From Arthrobacter sp. zg-Y844 (GTDB taxonomy: Bacteria > Actinomycetota > Actinomycetes > Actinomycetales > Micrococcaceae): DNA of 64,000 bases. Shown piece after piece: positions 34,809 through 43,046 of this stretch. Numbering within the stretch: position 1 is the stretch's first letter; every line of letters begins with the position of its first letter. The notes below the pieces were generated by a model. It had not been told where the DNA came from. It saw only the letters and a list, made by a program, of their open reading frames with translations, and searched no databases. The stretch is from NCBI RefSeq assembly GCF_024385465.1, contig NZ_JANFLS010000001.1:806001-870000 (forward strand). The letters run 5' to 3'. A program made the position numbers and the translations under genes.

Positions 34809-35333
34809 GTGGCAGCGGCACTCAAACCCATTGAACTGATCCAGCTTCCCCGCGGCGTGATTGATGCGCTTGCCGCCGGTGACCTGCCCGGCGCCAACCG
34901 GCAGGCGCCTCTGGAGCTTACCGAGCACTTTTCCCAGGACCGGCAGCCGCTGTGGCGTATCCGGAGCGCGCAGCTGGAAGAGAATCCCGGGGACGCGGCC
35001 TGGATTACCCGCGCCATCTTTGACCCCGGACTGGGCCGGGCGGTGGGCCTGGCCGGGTTCCACGGCCCTCCGGACGGCAACGGCATGGTGGAAGTCGGGT
35101 ACTCGGTGGACCCGGCCTACCGGCGGCAGGGCTACGCCCGTGCCGCGCTGGAGGCGCTGCTTGCCGTGGCTGCCGGGGAACCTTCGATCCGTACCGTTCG
35201 GGCAACCATCAGCCCGGATAACGGTGCCTCCCGGCGGCTGGTGGAACAGTACGGGTTCGTGGCCACAGGTGAGCAATGGGATGACGAGGACGGGCTGGAG
35301 ATCGTTTATGAACTCCCGGCGGGAGGCAACTGA
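34809..35333 (+). CDS. GNAT family N-acetyltransferase
   Basis: Protein of 174 residues with the GNAT acetyl-CoA motif V-D-P-A-YRRQGYARAAL around residue 100 and SPDNGASRRLVEQYGFVATG near 140. GTG 34809 was chosen because AAAGGAG lies eight bases upstream; GTG 34782 would add nine residues without such a site. Substrate unknown. It is 24 bases upstream of the next gene. Confidence 0.82.
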   Translation: MAAALKPIELIQLPRGVIDALAAGDLPGANRQAPLELTEHFSQDRQPLWRIRSAQLEENPGDAAWITRAIFDPGLGRAVGLAGFHGPPDGNGMVEVGYSVDPAYRRQGYARAALEALLAVAAGEPSIRTVRATISPDNGASRRLVEQYGFVATGEQWDDEDGLEIVYELPAGGN

Positions 35334-35357
35334 CGCCGGTCCGCTAGGATCGCTCGA

Positions 35358-35819
35358 ATGACAACCTGGACAGAGATCACGGCCGCCGTCACGGTGGCTC
35401 TGGGCGGAGACACGGCCGCAGGACAGCAGGCACTGCTGGCGTGCTGGGAGGATACGGTGCCGGACCAGCACGCCTATCGATGCGTCCTGGCGCACTACCT
35501 CGCGGACACGGAAACGGACCTCGACGCGGAGATCTCATGGGACGAGGCCGCCCTTGCGGAACATGCCGGGGTCAGCAACGAAGATCTTGCACCGTTGGGC
35601 ATCCCGTCGGCGGGAGGTTTCGCTCCTTCGCTGCATTTGAATCTCGGGGACGGCTACCTGCGGCGCGGCGAGCCCGGGCGTGCGCGCGGCCATCTGGAAC
35701 AGGGCCTGGCCCTTGCCGAGGAGCTCGGGAGCGAAGGCTACGGTGCCATGATCCGCTCCGGCCTGCAGAACCTGGGCACCCGCATCGAAGCGGCAGCCGG
35801 TACCGGGACCGCCGCATGA
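35358..35819 (+). CDS. conserved hypothetical protein with TPR-like C-terminus
   Basis: Protein of 153 residues, largely helical. The C-terminal half (SLHLNLGDGYLRRGEPGRAR, then HLEQGLALAEELGSEGYG) looks like one tetratricopeptide repeat, a protein-binding module. A -10-like TAGGAT lies seven bases before the ATG and there is no ribosome binding site, so it is probably leaderless. The stop overlaps the start of the next GNAT gene by four bases, indicating coupling. Confidence 0.75.
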   Translation: MTTWTEITAAVTVALGGDTAAGQQALLACWEDTVPDQHAYRCVLAHYLADTETDLDAEISWDEAALAEHAGVSNEDLAPLGIPSAGGFAPSLHLNLGDGYLRRGEPGRARGHLEQGLALAEELGSEGYGAMIRSGLQNLGTRIEAAAGTGTAA

Positions 35820-36373
35820 TTGCCGGGAACCTCTTCGCGCAGCAATCCACGCTCACCACGAACCGCCTGCGGCTCGAGCCGCTGGGACCGGAGCACTTCG
35901 ACGGCGCGTGGGCGGCACTGCAGGATCCGGAGGGCCGCAGGCTGACCGGCACCCACGCGGTTTTCACTCCGGAGCAGATCCGGAGCTGGCTGCAGACCCG
36001 CGCCGGTGAAGCAGACCGGGCGGACTGGGCAATAATCCGGGCCGAGGACGGTGTTTATGTGGGCGAGGTAGTGCTGAATGACCTGGACCCGGACAACGAG
36101 TCGATAGGGTTCCGCATCGCTTTGTCCTCCCCGAAGGTCTTCGGACAGGGCTACGGCACGGAAGCCACCCGCGCGGTGCTGGGCCATGCCTTTGACGACC
36201 TCGGACTGCACCGGATTGAACTGGAGGTCTTCGAGTTCAACCCGCGGGCACGGCATGTGTATGAAAAGTGCGGGTTTGTGGTGGAGGGCCGGCGCCGAGA
36301 AGCGCTGCACTGGGACGGGGAATGGGTGGACGCGATCTCGATGGCCGTCCTTGCCGACGACGCCCGCCCCTGA
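35816..36373 (+). CDS. RimJ/RimL-type GNAT acetyltransferase
   Basis: Protein of 185 residues with RLRLEPLGPEHFDGAW at the start, FGQGYGTEATRAVLGHAF (acetyl-CoA loop) near residue 110 and the YEKCGFVVEGRRREAL motif near 155, all typical of the RimJ/RimL group that acetylates protein N-termini or small amines. Translation is coupled to the TPR-like gene by an ATGA overlap. Substrate unknown. Confidence 0.87.
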   Translation: MIAGNLFAQQSTLTTNRLRLEPLGPEHFDGAWAALQDPEGRRLTGTHAVFTPEQIRSWLQTRAGEADRADWAIIRAEDGVYVGEVVLNDLDPDNESIGFRIALSSPKVFGQGYGTEATRAVLGHAFDDLGLHRIELEVFEFNPRARHVYEKCGFVVEGRRREALHWDGEWVDAISMAVLADDARP

Positions 36374-36388
36374 CGCTCAACCTGGCGC

Positions 36389-37264
36389 TCAGCGGATACG
36401 GGAACGGATCCGCAGCGCCGCCAGCAGGACGAAGACCACCACCATGGCCGCGAGTACAGCCACAACGTAGCCGGTGGGCACTGACCAGTCCCCCACCTGT
36501 GCAGTAATGCCGAAAATGTCCTGCACCGCGGCCACCGCTTCGGGCTGGTCCGTCACGGCGTCCATGGGTCCGGCGGTCATTTCCTGGCGCACCACCATGG
36601 AGGCCTGCATAAAGGGCAGCGCGCTGACGAAGTTTTTTATACCCTCGGGAAAAGCCCCCACCGGAATGTAGGAGCCGGCAGCGAAGCCGAGGATGGTGCC
36701 TACCAGTGTGGACAGTGCCGCGAAAGAACCCGGGGTACGGACGAAGGTGACGATGAAGGCGCTCAATGATCCGAACGCGATGCAGCTGAGCACCAGGTAA
36801 CCGTAGGTGCGGGCCAGCCGGCCCGCCGTGAGCACCACGCCGTCCACCGCGGCCAGGTATCCCAGGCTCACGGCCAGCACCACTGTGGTCATGATCAGCG
36901 CGATCGCGACGGTGGAGAGCAGATACCCCAGGACCAGCTGCCCGCGGCTGATCGGGGACACCAGGAAGTCCCGGAAACGCCCGCTGGCGGTGTCATCCAC
37001 GATCACGTTCACGGCGGCGAGCCCCGTGGTGATTGCGGTGATACCCACGATCCCGGCGAACATCCACGCGTCCACAAAACCCTTGATGTCCTCCTCGGCG
37101 GCCTGCGGAAACATTTCCGCCAGGCCTTCGGTCTGCTGGTTGCCCAGGAACAGGGTGTAGAGCAGGAACAGGACCAGTGCGCCGAGGAGGGAAAAGAACA
37201 GGTTGAGCCGGTCACGGAAGTACAGGCGTAGGTTCCGGCCGGTGATGTCCAGGACTACGTTCAT
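36389..37264 (-). CDS. ABC-2 type exporter permease (DrrB-like)
   Basis: Protein of 291 residues with six membrane helices after an N-terminal cytoplasmic segment (RNLRLYFRDRLNLFF). DTASGRFRDFLVSPISR is typical of drug-resistance ABC-2 permeases such as DrrB. It overlaps the ATPase gene by four bases and would form the export channel. Substrate is unknown; daunorubicin resistance names are by homology only. Confidence 0.85.
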   Translation of the reverse strand: MNVVLDITGRNLRLYFRDRLNLFFSLLGALVLFLLYTLFLGNQQTEGLAEMFPQAAEEDIKGFVDAWMFAGIVGITAITTGLAAVNVIVDDTASGRFRDFLVSPISRGQLVLGYLLSTVAIALIMTTVVLAVSLGYLAAVDGVVLTAGRLARTYGYLVLSCIAFGSLSAFIVTFVRTPGSFAALSTLVGTILGFAAGSYIPVGAFPEGIKNFVSALPFMQASMVVRQEMTAGPMDAVTDQPEAVAAVQDIFGITAQVGDWSVPTGYVVAVLAAMVVVFVLLAALRIRSRIR

Positions 37265-38190
37265 CCTGCTTCCCCCTGCCGGCCGGTCAGGGCCAGGAAG
37301 ACGTCGTCCATGGTCCCGTGGCGGAATTCGAAGTCCAGGACGCTGTCGCCGTGCGCCGCGAGGAGACGGCGGGCGGTATCGGAGCGGTCTACCCGCAGCC
37401 GCAGCACGTTGCCGTCCACCCCGGCGACATCGACCCCGGCGTCGCGGGCCAGGGACGTCAGCGCCTGCGGGTCGGAGGAGGTGATGGAGAGGATGCTGCT
37501 GCTGTATTCGGCGCGCAGCGTGGTGGGCCTGCCGTCGGCAATGATCTGCCCCTTCTCAATCACGCAGACCCGGTCCGCTTCCTCGGTTTCCTCCATGTAA
37601 TGGGTAGTCAGGAAAACGGTGAGGCCGTGGTTTTCCCGCAGGTCGTGGATGGTGGACCAGACGAGGGCACGGCTGGCCGGATCCAGGCCGGCGGTGGGTT
37701 CGTCCAGGAAGATGATCGACGGCGAGTGCAGCAGCGCCCGGGCGATGTCCACGCGGCGTCGTTCTCCGCCGGAATAGGTGGCATAGCGCCGGTCGAGGAA
37801 TTCCCCCAGGCCGACCATCCGGCCCAGCTCATCAATGCGGGCATTATTGGCCGCTTTGTCGGGTGAATAGAACCGTGCCCGGGTTTGAAGGTTTTCCCGG
37901 CCGGTGAGGATCGGATCCAGCATCGAATCCTGGAACACCACCCCAATGGCTTCACGGACGCCGCCGCCGCTGCCGCGGACGTCGTGCCCGGCTACCTCGA
38001 CAGTGCCGGCGTCGAACGGCAGGACAGTGGTCAGGCAGGAAATGGTGGTGGACTTCCCCGCACCGTTGGCACCCAGGAAGGCGAAAACGCTCCCTGGCTC
38101 CACGTCAAAGGACAAATCGTCCACAGCCGCCACCCGGCCGAAGCGTTTGGTCAATCCCCGAACGGAGATTGCGGCATCCGTAGTTCCCAA
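37261..38190 (-). CDS. ABC exporter ATP-binding protein (DrrA-like)
   Basis: Protein of 309 residues with Walker A GANGAGKST, signature YSGGERRRVDIARAL, Walker B IIFLDEPTAGLDP and switch His in LTTHYMEE. The C-terminal domain of about 80 residues is the DUF4162 type typical of DrrA and related exporters. The signature begins YSGGE instead of LSGGQ. Partner of the permease encoded downstream; a two-gene operon. Confidence 0.9.
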   Translation of the reverse strand: MGTTDAAISVRGLTKRFGRVAAVDDLSFDVEPGSVFAFLGANGAGKSTTISCLTTVLPFDAGTVEVAGHDVRGSGGGVREAIGVVFQDSMLDPILTGRENLQTRARFYSPDKAANNARIDELGRMVGLGEFLDRRYATYSGGERRRVDIARALLHSPSIIFLDEPTAGLDPASRALVWSTIHDLRENHGLTVFLTTHYMEETEEADRVCVIEKGQIIADGRPTTLRAEYSSSILSITSSDPQALTSLARDAGVDVAGVDGNVLRLRVDRSDTARRLLAAHGDSVLDFEFRHGTMDDVFLALTGRQGEAG

Positions 38191-38215
38191 TTGGCTCCCC
38201 TAGCTTTTTGCGGTT

Positions 38216-38761
38216 CTATGCATCCAGGAGCAGGTCGTCGAATTCCAGTGGAGTCACCGTGTTGTTTTCCCAGTCCGAGCGAAGTATCGCATAGGCCACG
38301 GAGGCAAGCCGGGTGCCGTCCGCCGTCGGCCACGCCTGCCGGTAGTGGGCCTCTTTGACGAACCCTGCCCGCAGGAACGTTTTACGCATGGCAATGTTGT
38401 CTTCCCGTGTCTGGCCTTCAAACCGGACAATATCCGGCAATTCGGTGAAGGCCAGCCGACACAAGGCCCGAACCACCTCCACGCCCAGTCCGCGGCCGCG
38501 CTGGCTTTCCGCCAGGCGAAGGTCAAAGACAGGGTTGTCGTCCTCAAGGTCCTCCAGGACCACCAGCCCAATGTCTTTGCCGCCGTGCTGCACCCAGTAC
38601 CCCTGGGATTCCTTGCTCCAGAAGTGCCCCTCCGCCACCCGCTTGTTCGCCTGGAACTCGTCGGGCGCCGTATTCACATGGAAGGGGAACCGGTTTGAGG
38701 CCAGGAAGGCAGTGACCGCACTGGCGTCGTCAGGGGTCATCCTGCGGAAGGTGGTGGACAT
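38216..38761 (-). CDS. GNAT family N-acetyltransferase
   Basis: Protein of 181 residues with the GNAT loop ESQRGRGLGVEVVRAL near residue 90 and TFLRAGFVKEAHYRQAWP near 130. A -10-like TACACT lies six bases before the ATG and no ribosome binding site is visible, so it may be leaderless. Substrate unknown. No clear operon partner. Confidence 0.83.
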   Translation of the reverse strand: MSTTFRRMTPDDASAVTAFLASNRFPFHVNTAPDEFQANKRVAEGHFWSKESQGYWVQHGGKDIGLVVLEDLEDDNPVFDLRLAESQRGRGLGVEVVRALCRLAFTELPDIVRFEGQTREDNIAMRKTFLRAGFVKEAHYRQAWPTADGTRLASVAYAILRSDWENNTVTPLEFDDLLLDA

Positions 38762-38785
38762 GCGGGAAGTGTAGCGTGCGGGGTT

Positions 38786-38968
38786 CTAGAGCGCGCCGAT
38801 CCGGTCCTGGCTTCCGGTCAGGGCGGACTTTTCGGCTTCTTCTTCGAGGCGGAGGCGCCAGCCGCGCGGGGGCGGCCAGGAGATACCCCACAACTCAAGC
38901 TGCTGTTTGGTGAAACCACCTGCAGGAGTACGTGCTGCTTCTATTTCTTCACGGGTCGGCATTGGCAA
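38786..38968 (-). CDS. small conserved hypothetical protein
   Basis: Protein of 60 residues containing MPMPTREEIEAARTPAGGFT and a WPPPRGWR motif, a pattern seen in small uncharacterised actinobacterial and phage proteins in which a Trp/Pro-rich hook follows a helix. Function unknown. It starts the AT-richer patch that runs to tRNA-Ala. Confidence 0.6.
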   Translation of the reverse strand: MPMPTREEIEAARTPAGGFTKQQLELWGISWPPPRGWRLRLEEEAEKSALTGSQDRIGAL

Positions 38969-39108
38969 ATCATGACACGCACCCCGGATTATGTCACCGG
39001 TAAATCAAACATTTCCGGCACCGTTCTTTTATTCCGCTATTGACGGACCGAGTGGGTGCCGCGATCCTGCGGCAATCCGCGGTTTTTCAGGAGTATTTCA
39101 AGATAAAA

Positions 39109-39160
39109 GGGACTCCCGGTATCGCTAAAGAATTATATTAGGGACTTCCGGTACCGCTAA
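39109..39160. repeat. pair of 20-bp direct repeats
   Basis: GGGACTCCCGGTATCGCTAA (39109-39128) and GGGACTTCCGGTACCGCTAA (39141-39160) are 18/20 identical with a 32-bp period and an AT-rich 12-base spacer. They lie just downstream of a small gene's stop codon, in a 200-base non-coding, AT-richer stretch. Confidence 0.75.
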
Positions 39161-39168
39161 TTCAACCC

Positions 39169-39309
39169 TTACTGATGAGTGGTTACCATAATCAATTGCC
39201 AGCCTTCCGGAACCTGGGCCTGGAGTGCTTCCCGGGCTTCGAGGAATCCCTCCCCCTCGGCTTCCAATTCCCGGGTTTCGATAGGACGCATGATGCCAGT
39301 GACTTTCAT
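39169..39309 (-). CDS. small conserved hypothetical protein (46 aa)
   Basis: Protein of 46 residues: it begins MKVTGIMRPIE, then has an acidic helix (EAREALQAQ) and ends VPEGWQLIMV plus a short tail. The EGWQL core resembles small proteins common in actinobacteria and their phages. The reading frame has no rare stops and keeps an acidic amphipathic helix, which argues for a real gene, but the ribosome binding site is weak. Function unknown. Confidence 0.55.
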   Translation of the reverse strand: MKVTGIMRPIETRELEAEGEGFLEAREALQAQVPEGWQLIMVTTHQ

Positions 39310-39434
39310 GCTTTCAGCCTAGGCGCGGTACGGGTCCCCTGCCCGCATGAAGCGTGTTGTGTCTAACACCCCTGGCCTGCTGATGGCCCGGCACCGGTCT
39401 CCGCCGCGGAACGCCCGGTCACCGGGAAATGCGG

Positions 39435-39722
39435 CTAGGCGAGGTTTGCCGGCTCGTTAGGCACGGGCTGATCCTGCACGGCGGGATTTCCTGGCACACC
39501 CAAGGAGGAAACTACGCGGTGAATGCCTACGAGGAGCATCGAAACACCTGCGATGGCGACGACCACACCCAGATACAGGAACATCACGCTGTTATGCGAA
39601 TCGGAATAAGCACCTGATGACATCAGGACATCCATGGCCGAAAAGAGGATAAAGAGGGCACCGAGGAGCAGAATCGCGCCGCCCCAGGAGATGAGCGCTG
39701 CACTCTGCTTGAAGTTGTTCAT
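39435..39722 (-). CDS. small two-helix membrane protein
   Basis: Protein of 95 residues with two membrane helices (about 8-33 and 47-70) and a Pro-rich C-terminal tail. TAGAGT lies six bases before the ATG without a ribosome binding site, so the transcript may be leaderless. No family recognised. Confidence 0.65.
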   Translation of the reverse strand: MNNFKQSAALISWGGAILLLGALFILFSAMDVLMSSGAYSDSHNSVMFLYLGVVVAIAGVSMLLVGIHRVVSSLGVPGNPAVQDQPVPNEPANLA

Positions 39723-39784
39723 GAACCAACTCTATCGGTCCCTCCGGGACGCCCCGTCACGGAAGGACCGCTCCGGACAAAGCA

Positions 39785-39810
39785 AAAACCCCCGGTTTCC
39801 CGGGGGTTTT
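39785..39810. terminator. hairpin terminator
   Basis: AAAACCCCCGG and CCGGGGGTTTT form an 11-bp stem with A/T-rich ends; it lies downstream of the HTH gene on the minus strand and can end its transcript. Confidence 0.8.
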
Positions 39811-39878
39811 CCTGTGGTCCACCGACATTCCGGTTACCCTCGGCAAACCTCAACCAACATGTTCCGGATCTCCGCACC

Positions 39879-40433
39879 CTAATTGGGGGAATCGTCCGCG
39901 GCCAAACCATACCCATTAGCTAGGGCCTCGCTACGTTTCTGCTCGACCCGCAACGCTTCGACAGCCGCGTGCAGGTCCGCCTGTAGTTTGTCCGTCCGCT
40001 CGCGCTCCTGCTTGAGCTCAGCCTCCAACGACTCGATCGTCCGATCACGCTCCCGCAAACGATTAGACAAAGCCTTCGCATCCTCCTGGATCCGCTTAGC
40101 CGTCCCATCCACATCCGCCGGCGATTCAGCCAACCACTCCGCCGCAGCCTTCATCGAGCCAAGCGTCACCCGCTCAATATCCACACCGGGACCCAGGCTC
40201 AACAAGTCCGTAATGGAATCGCGCCGCCAGCCCAGATAATCCTCCAACGCACGCTGAGTTCCACGCCGCGGCGCAGAATCCCCAACTTCAATCGCATACA
40301 ACGACCTGGACGACATACCCACGTCCTTAGCAGCGGACTGCCGTGTATCACCCTTCGCCTTGTAACCAGCGGTCACAAGACGACCCAACGTCTTCTTAGC
40401 TTCGTTGCGCTGGGCTTCAGGGGAAGTTGTCAT
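39879..40433 (-). CDS. HTH protein with C-terminal coiled coil
   Basis: Protein of 184 residues. The N-terminal 65 residues resemble an XRE/Cro-type helix-turn-helix (RQSAAKDVGMSSRSLYAIEV). The region from about 115 to 165 is a long charged coiled coil (LRERDRTIESLEAELKQERE), giving a likely dimer. The DNA is visibly less GC-rich than the neighbours. It lies next to tRNA-Ala with two TTGTCCCAC repeats in between, as in plasmid- or phage-derived regulators. A longer frame runs into the tRNA and is not coding beyond the ATG at 40433. Confidence 0.7.
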   Translation of the reverse strand: MTTSPEAQRNEAKKTLGRLVTAGYKAKGDTRQSAAKDVGMSSRSLYAIEVGDSAPRRGTQRALEDYLGWRRDSITDLLSLGPGVDIERVTLGSMKAAAEWLAESPADVDGTAKRIQEDAKALSNRLRERDRTIESLEAELKQERERTDKLQADLHAAVEALRVEQKRSEALANGYGLAADDSPN

Positions 40434-40529
40434 ACCTCTAATGTACTGCCTAATCGCGCAGTTATCTAGGAAGTTTGGGAAGTTATTTGGGGAACCTGAT
40501 CCGGTGCCATGACTGGACGCTAGCAGTTC

Positions 40530-40559
40530 TTGTCCCACAATTTTGACTTTTTGTCCCAC
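40530..40559. repeat. two TTGTCCCAC repeats 21 bp apart
   Basis: TTGTCCCAC at 40530-40538 and 40551-40559, two helical turns apart, between the HTH gene and the tRNA 3' end. The spacing suits a repressor operator or integrase arm sites. Confidence 0.6.
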
Positions 40560-40597
40560 CGGGGGGGGAGTTCCCCGGGATCTAGCGGCTAAATAAG

Positions 40598-40670
40598 TGG
40601 AGCTTAGGGGAATCGAACCCCTGACCTTTTCATTGCGAACGAAACGCTCTACCAACTGAGCTAAAGCCCC
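40598..40670 (-). tRNA. tRNA-Ala(CGC)
   Basis: A 73-nt cloverleaf: acceptor GGGGCTT/AAGCTCC including the G3-U70 alanine identity pair, D arm GCTC-GAGC, anticodon loop TTCGCAA with anticodon CGC, T arm AGGGGTTCGAATCCCCT. CCA is not encoded. Reads GCG codons. Confidence 0.95.
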
Positions 40671-40892
40671 AAACTGCACCGCGCGGCGTCGTACCCGGTC
40701 CGAACTACGGATCGAAACGGCCGAACAACCGACCCCGCTAGGCTACACCGATTCTAAACACGTGCTCGGGCCCGCACCAAACCCCCGGCACCCTAGGAAT
40801 GCCTCGGGACCCTCGCTACCGTCGAGGAACCGGCACGGTTCGCCCGCGGAGAGCGGTCCTGCGCAAAGCACACCGGAACCAAGGAGAATGCC

Positions 40893-41300
40893 ATGGCCCT
40901 GATCACCGAAATGCTCGAAAACCATCCCGCCGCCGGCCCCCGCACATCGGATCCCCGCCTCCTGGTCGAGTGCCTGCTGGCCTGCGGTGAATGTGCTCAG
41001 GTCTGCAATGCCTGCGCGGACGCCTGCCTGAGCGAGGAAATGGTGGGCGAGCTGGTCAGCTGCATCCGCATCGACCTGGACTGTGCCGAGATCTGCGCGA
41101 CCACGTCCGCAGTGCTGTCCCGAACAGGTGCCACGGGGCCGGCGACCGCCAGCCTGCTGCATGCCTGCATTGCAGCCTGCGCCGCGTGTGCCGAGGAATG
41201 CCAGCAGCACGCCGCCATGCACCCGCATTGCCGGATCTGCGCTGAAGCCTGCCGCCGCTGCATCAACGCCTGCGAAAAACTGCTGACCTCACGCGGTTAG
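40893..41300 (+). CDS. four-helix bundle copper-binding protein (Csp/DUF326)
   Basis: Protein of 135 residues with the cysteine pattern of Csp-type copper-storage proteins: CLLACGECAQVCNACADAC, CAEIC, CIAACAACAEEC and CRICAEACRRCINAC, in four helices whose Cys line the bundle and bind Cu(I). No signal peptide, so it is cytosolic (Csp3-like). AAGGAG precedes the ATG. Its last four bases overlap the convergent DinB gene. Copper regulation is not visible. Confidence 0.92.
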   Translation: MALITEMLENHPAAGPRTSDPRLLVECLLACGECAQVCNACADACLSEEMVGELVSCIRIDLDCAEICATTSAVLSRTGATGPATASLLHACIAACAACAEECQQHAAMHPHCRICAEACRRCINACEKLLTSRG

Positions 41301-41806
41301 TGCGCCAGCACCATTCCCCGGACATAGGCCGCCTGCCCCACGTGCTCAAGGCAGTCCGCGAAGGTGCTCACCAGCCGGACGCCCAGCGTGACCGGCGGAT
41401 CCCAGGCCCGGTCCACGATCCGGCCCAGGTCCTCACCCGACAGTCCCGAGACGAAGGCCTCGGTGCGGGAATGCACGTCGTCGTAATAGCCCAGCAGCAG
41501 CTCCGCGGAGTGCACCTGGACCAGCGCCACCTGCTCGGAGGTATGCCCGTAGCCGGTGTCCTCCACCGCCAGCGGCAGCCCCAACCTTTTGGCCCAGCCG
41601 TCGGCGGTCCAGGCCTGCTCCTGCCCCGACACCTCGGCAATCTGGTGGTCCTCCACCCGGCTCAGGTGCCAAATCAGCCAGGCAATGGAGTTTCCGTCCG
41701 GATAGGGGCGGTGATTCAGTGCACCGGCGTCGAGGTTGTTCACTGCCCGCCGGACTGCGCCGGGGAGCCGTCCGAAGGCATCGATAAGGAGATCGCTTTC
41801 GTCCAT
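41297..41806 (-). CDS. DinB/DUF664 family mycothiol-dependent transferase-like protein
   Basis: Protein of 169 residues with the DinB four-helix fold. Putative metal ligands are the His in SIAWLIWHLSRVEDHQ and the His of DCLEHVGQAAYVRG. Actinobacterial members use mycothiol (for example maleylpyruvate isomerase-type or detoxifying thiol transferases). Ribosome binding site GGGAG precedes the start. Ends overlapping convergently with the Csp gene by four bases. Substrate unknown. Confidence 0.8.
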   Translation of the reverse strand: MDESDLLIDAFGRLPGAVRRAVNNLDAGALNHRPYPDGNSIAWLIWHLSRVEDHQIAEVSGQEQAWTADGWAKRLGLPLAVEDTGYGHTSEQVALVQVHSAELLLGYYDDVHSRTEAFVSGLSGEDLGRIVDRAWDPPVTLGVRLVSTFADCLEHVGQAAYVRGMVLAH

Positions 41807-41953
41807 CGCGGCAGGCTCCCTCAGGGTTGGCGGCAGGATTTTGCCATCGTTTCACGCCGGTCCGGCGTCCGGGAAGAGGCCGTTTGAGGGCCGCCGCAGA
41901 AAACAGGCCGCGGACCGGTTCCTTCCGCGCCGCGCAGTCCTAAAATGGCTCGC

Positions 41954-42178
41954 ATGAGCTGGACTGATGAGCGTCCCGCATGGCTTCCGCCCATTCCCTC
42001 GCCGCACCGCGGCCAGGCCCGGATTGTTCTGGGAATGATCCTGGTCTGCAGCACCATGCTGGCCAGCCTCGTGGTCGCTTCCTTCGGTGCGCTGCTGAGC
42101 ATGTACATCCTCTGGCCGCTCACGGGCGGGCTGCTGCTGCTGATGTCCGGGCTGCTCAGCCGCCGCCGCGGCGTGTAA
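41954..42178 (+). CDS. small membrane protein
   Basis: Protein of 74 residues with two helices (about 21-45 and 49-68). ATG 41954 was chosen because TAAAAT (41941-41946) is seven bases upstream and there is no ribosome binding site; ATG 41945 lies inside that -10 element. Begins MSWTDERPAW, then a Pro-rich segment. Function unknown. Confidence 0.6.
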   Translation: MSWTDERPAWLPPIPSPHRGQARIVLGMILVCSTMLASLVVASFGALLSMYILWPLTGGLLLLMSGLLSRRRGV

Positions 42179-42255
42179 CGGCCGGCCCGTAACGGGGCAT
42201 CCGGCGCCTCCCGTCACGGCACGGCAACGCAGGGCCGTGCGCTTAGGATTGGCCC

Positions 42256-42972
42256 ATGACACCCCCTGAGCCAACCGGAGCCGGCTCCCAGTCGCAGACC
42301 CTCTCCCGCGGCATCCGCGCCCTGGAACTCCTCGCGGACGCGGAGGGCGCCCTGAGCATTGCCGAACTCTCCGAACGACTTGGGGTACACCGCTCCATCG
42401 CCTACCGGATCCTGCGGACTCTGGAATCCCACTCCCTGGTGATGCGCGACGACGCCGGCCGGGTTTCGGCCGCACCCGGCCTCGCGGCGCTGGCGCGGGG
42501 CGTGTCGCGGGACCTGCAGTCGGCGGCGCTGCCCGAGCTCGGCGTGCTGGCCAACGAGCTGTCCATGACGGCCTTTGTTGCCGTCTGGGACCGGCAGAAC
42601 TGCGTCACCCTGATGACCGTGGAACCCACCCACAGCCGCACCGCCCTCATCCAACGCCCGGGTACCCGGCACTCCTTCACCGCCGGCGCTCCCGGGATCG
42701 CGATCCAGTCCGCCATGACGGAAGAGCAGTGGGACCGGCTGGCCCCGGGGCAGAAGTACCGCAGCGAAAGCCGTGTGGCCCGTGAGCGCGGCTACGCCGT
42801 CAGCCACAACGAGGTCATCGAAGGGGTTTCCGCCGTTGCCGCTCCGGTTACTGCCGCAGGCCAACTGCCCGCCGCGGTGTCGGTGGTGTACTTCGGCTCC
42901 GGTAAGGACGAAGACGCCATGGGACTGCGGCTGGCCGAAACCGCCCGGCGGATTGAAGCTGCCCTCCGCTGA
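42256..42972 (+). CDS. IclR family transcriptional regulator
   Basis: Protein of 238 residues. N-terminal winged HTH (LSIAELSERLGVHRSIAYRI) and a C-terminal IclR effector-binding domain (with TLMTVEPTHSRTALIQRPG and GVSAVAAPV). TAGGAT six bases before the ATG suggests a leaderless transcript. Adjacent genes do not include an obvious catabolic target, so the regulon is unknown. IclR regulators usually respond to aromatic or C2-C4 acids. Confidence 0.88.
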   Translation: MTPPEPTGAGSQSQTLSRGIRALELLADAEGALSIAELSERLGVHRSIAYRILRTLESHSLVMRDDAGRVSAAPGLAALARGVSRDLQSAALPELGVLANELSMTAFVAVWDRQNCVTLMTVEPTHSRTALIQRPGTRHSFTAGAPGIAIQSAMTEEQWDRLAPGQKYRSESRVARERGYAVSHNEVIEGVSAVAAPVTAAGQLPAAVSVVYFGSGKDEDAMGLRLAETARRIEAALR

Positions 42973-42990
42973 GAGCCTCGCCGGGAAAAT

Positions 42991-43009
42991 TTAGGTAAGC
43001 ATTATCTTG
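42991..43009 (+). promoter_or_regulatory. iron-box-like site before the metal ATPase
   Basis: TTAGGTAAGCATTATCTTG matches 13 of 19 positions of the DtxR/IdeR consensus. It lies about 25 bases upstream of a TAAAAC -10 element (43034-43039), that is beyond the -35, where activator sites are found. Confidence 0.5.
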
Positions 43010-43046
43010 CTGGAAACTGCTCCGCAACCGGCCTAAAACTGAAGGC

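Noticed and set aside
36389-38190. DrrAB exporter as an antibiotic gene cluster
   Set aside because: No biosynthetic genes flank it; DrrA/DrrB-like pairs are common housekeeping or self-protection exporters in actinobacteria.
40530-40559. A complete prophage or plasmid next to tRNA-Ala
   Set aside because: No integrase, replication or structural gene is visible; only a regulator-like gene and repeats remain.
41297-41300. Four-base overlap of convergent Csp and DinB genes as a regulatory device
   Set aside because: Such short tail-to-tail overlaps occur elsewhere in this window, for example at 59759-59762, and probably reflect compact gene packing.
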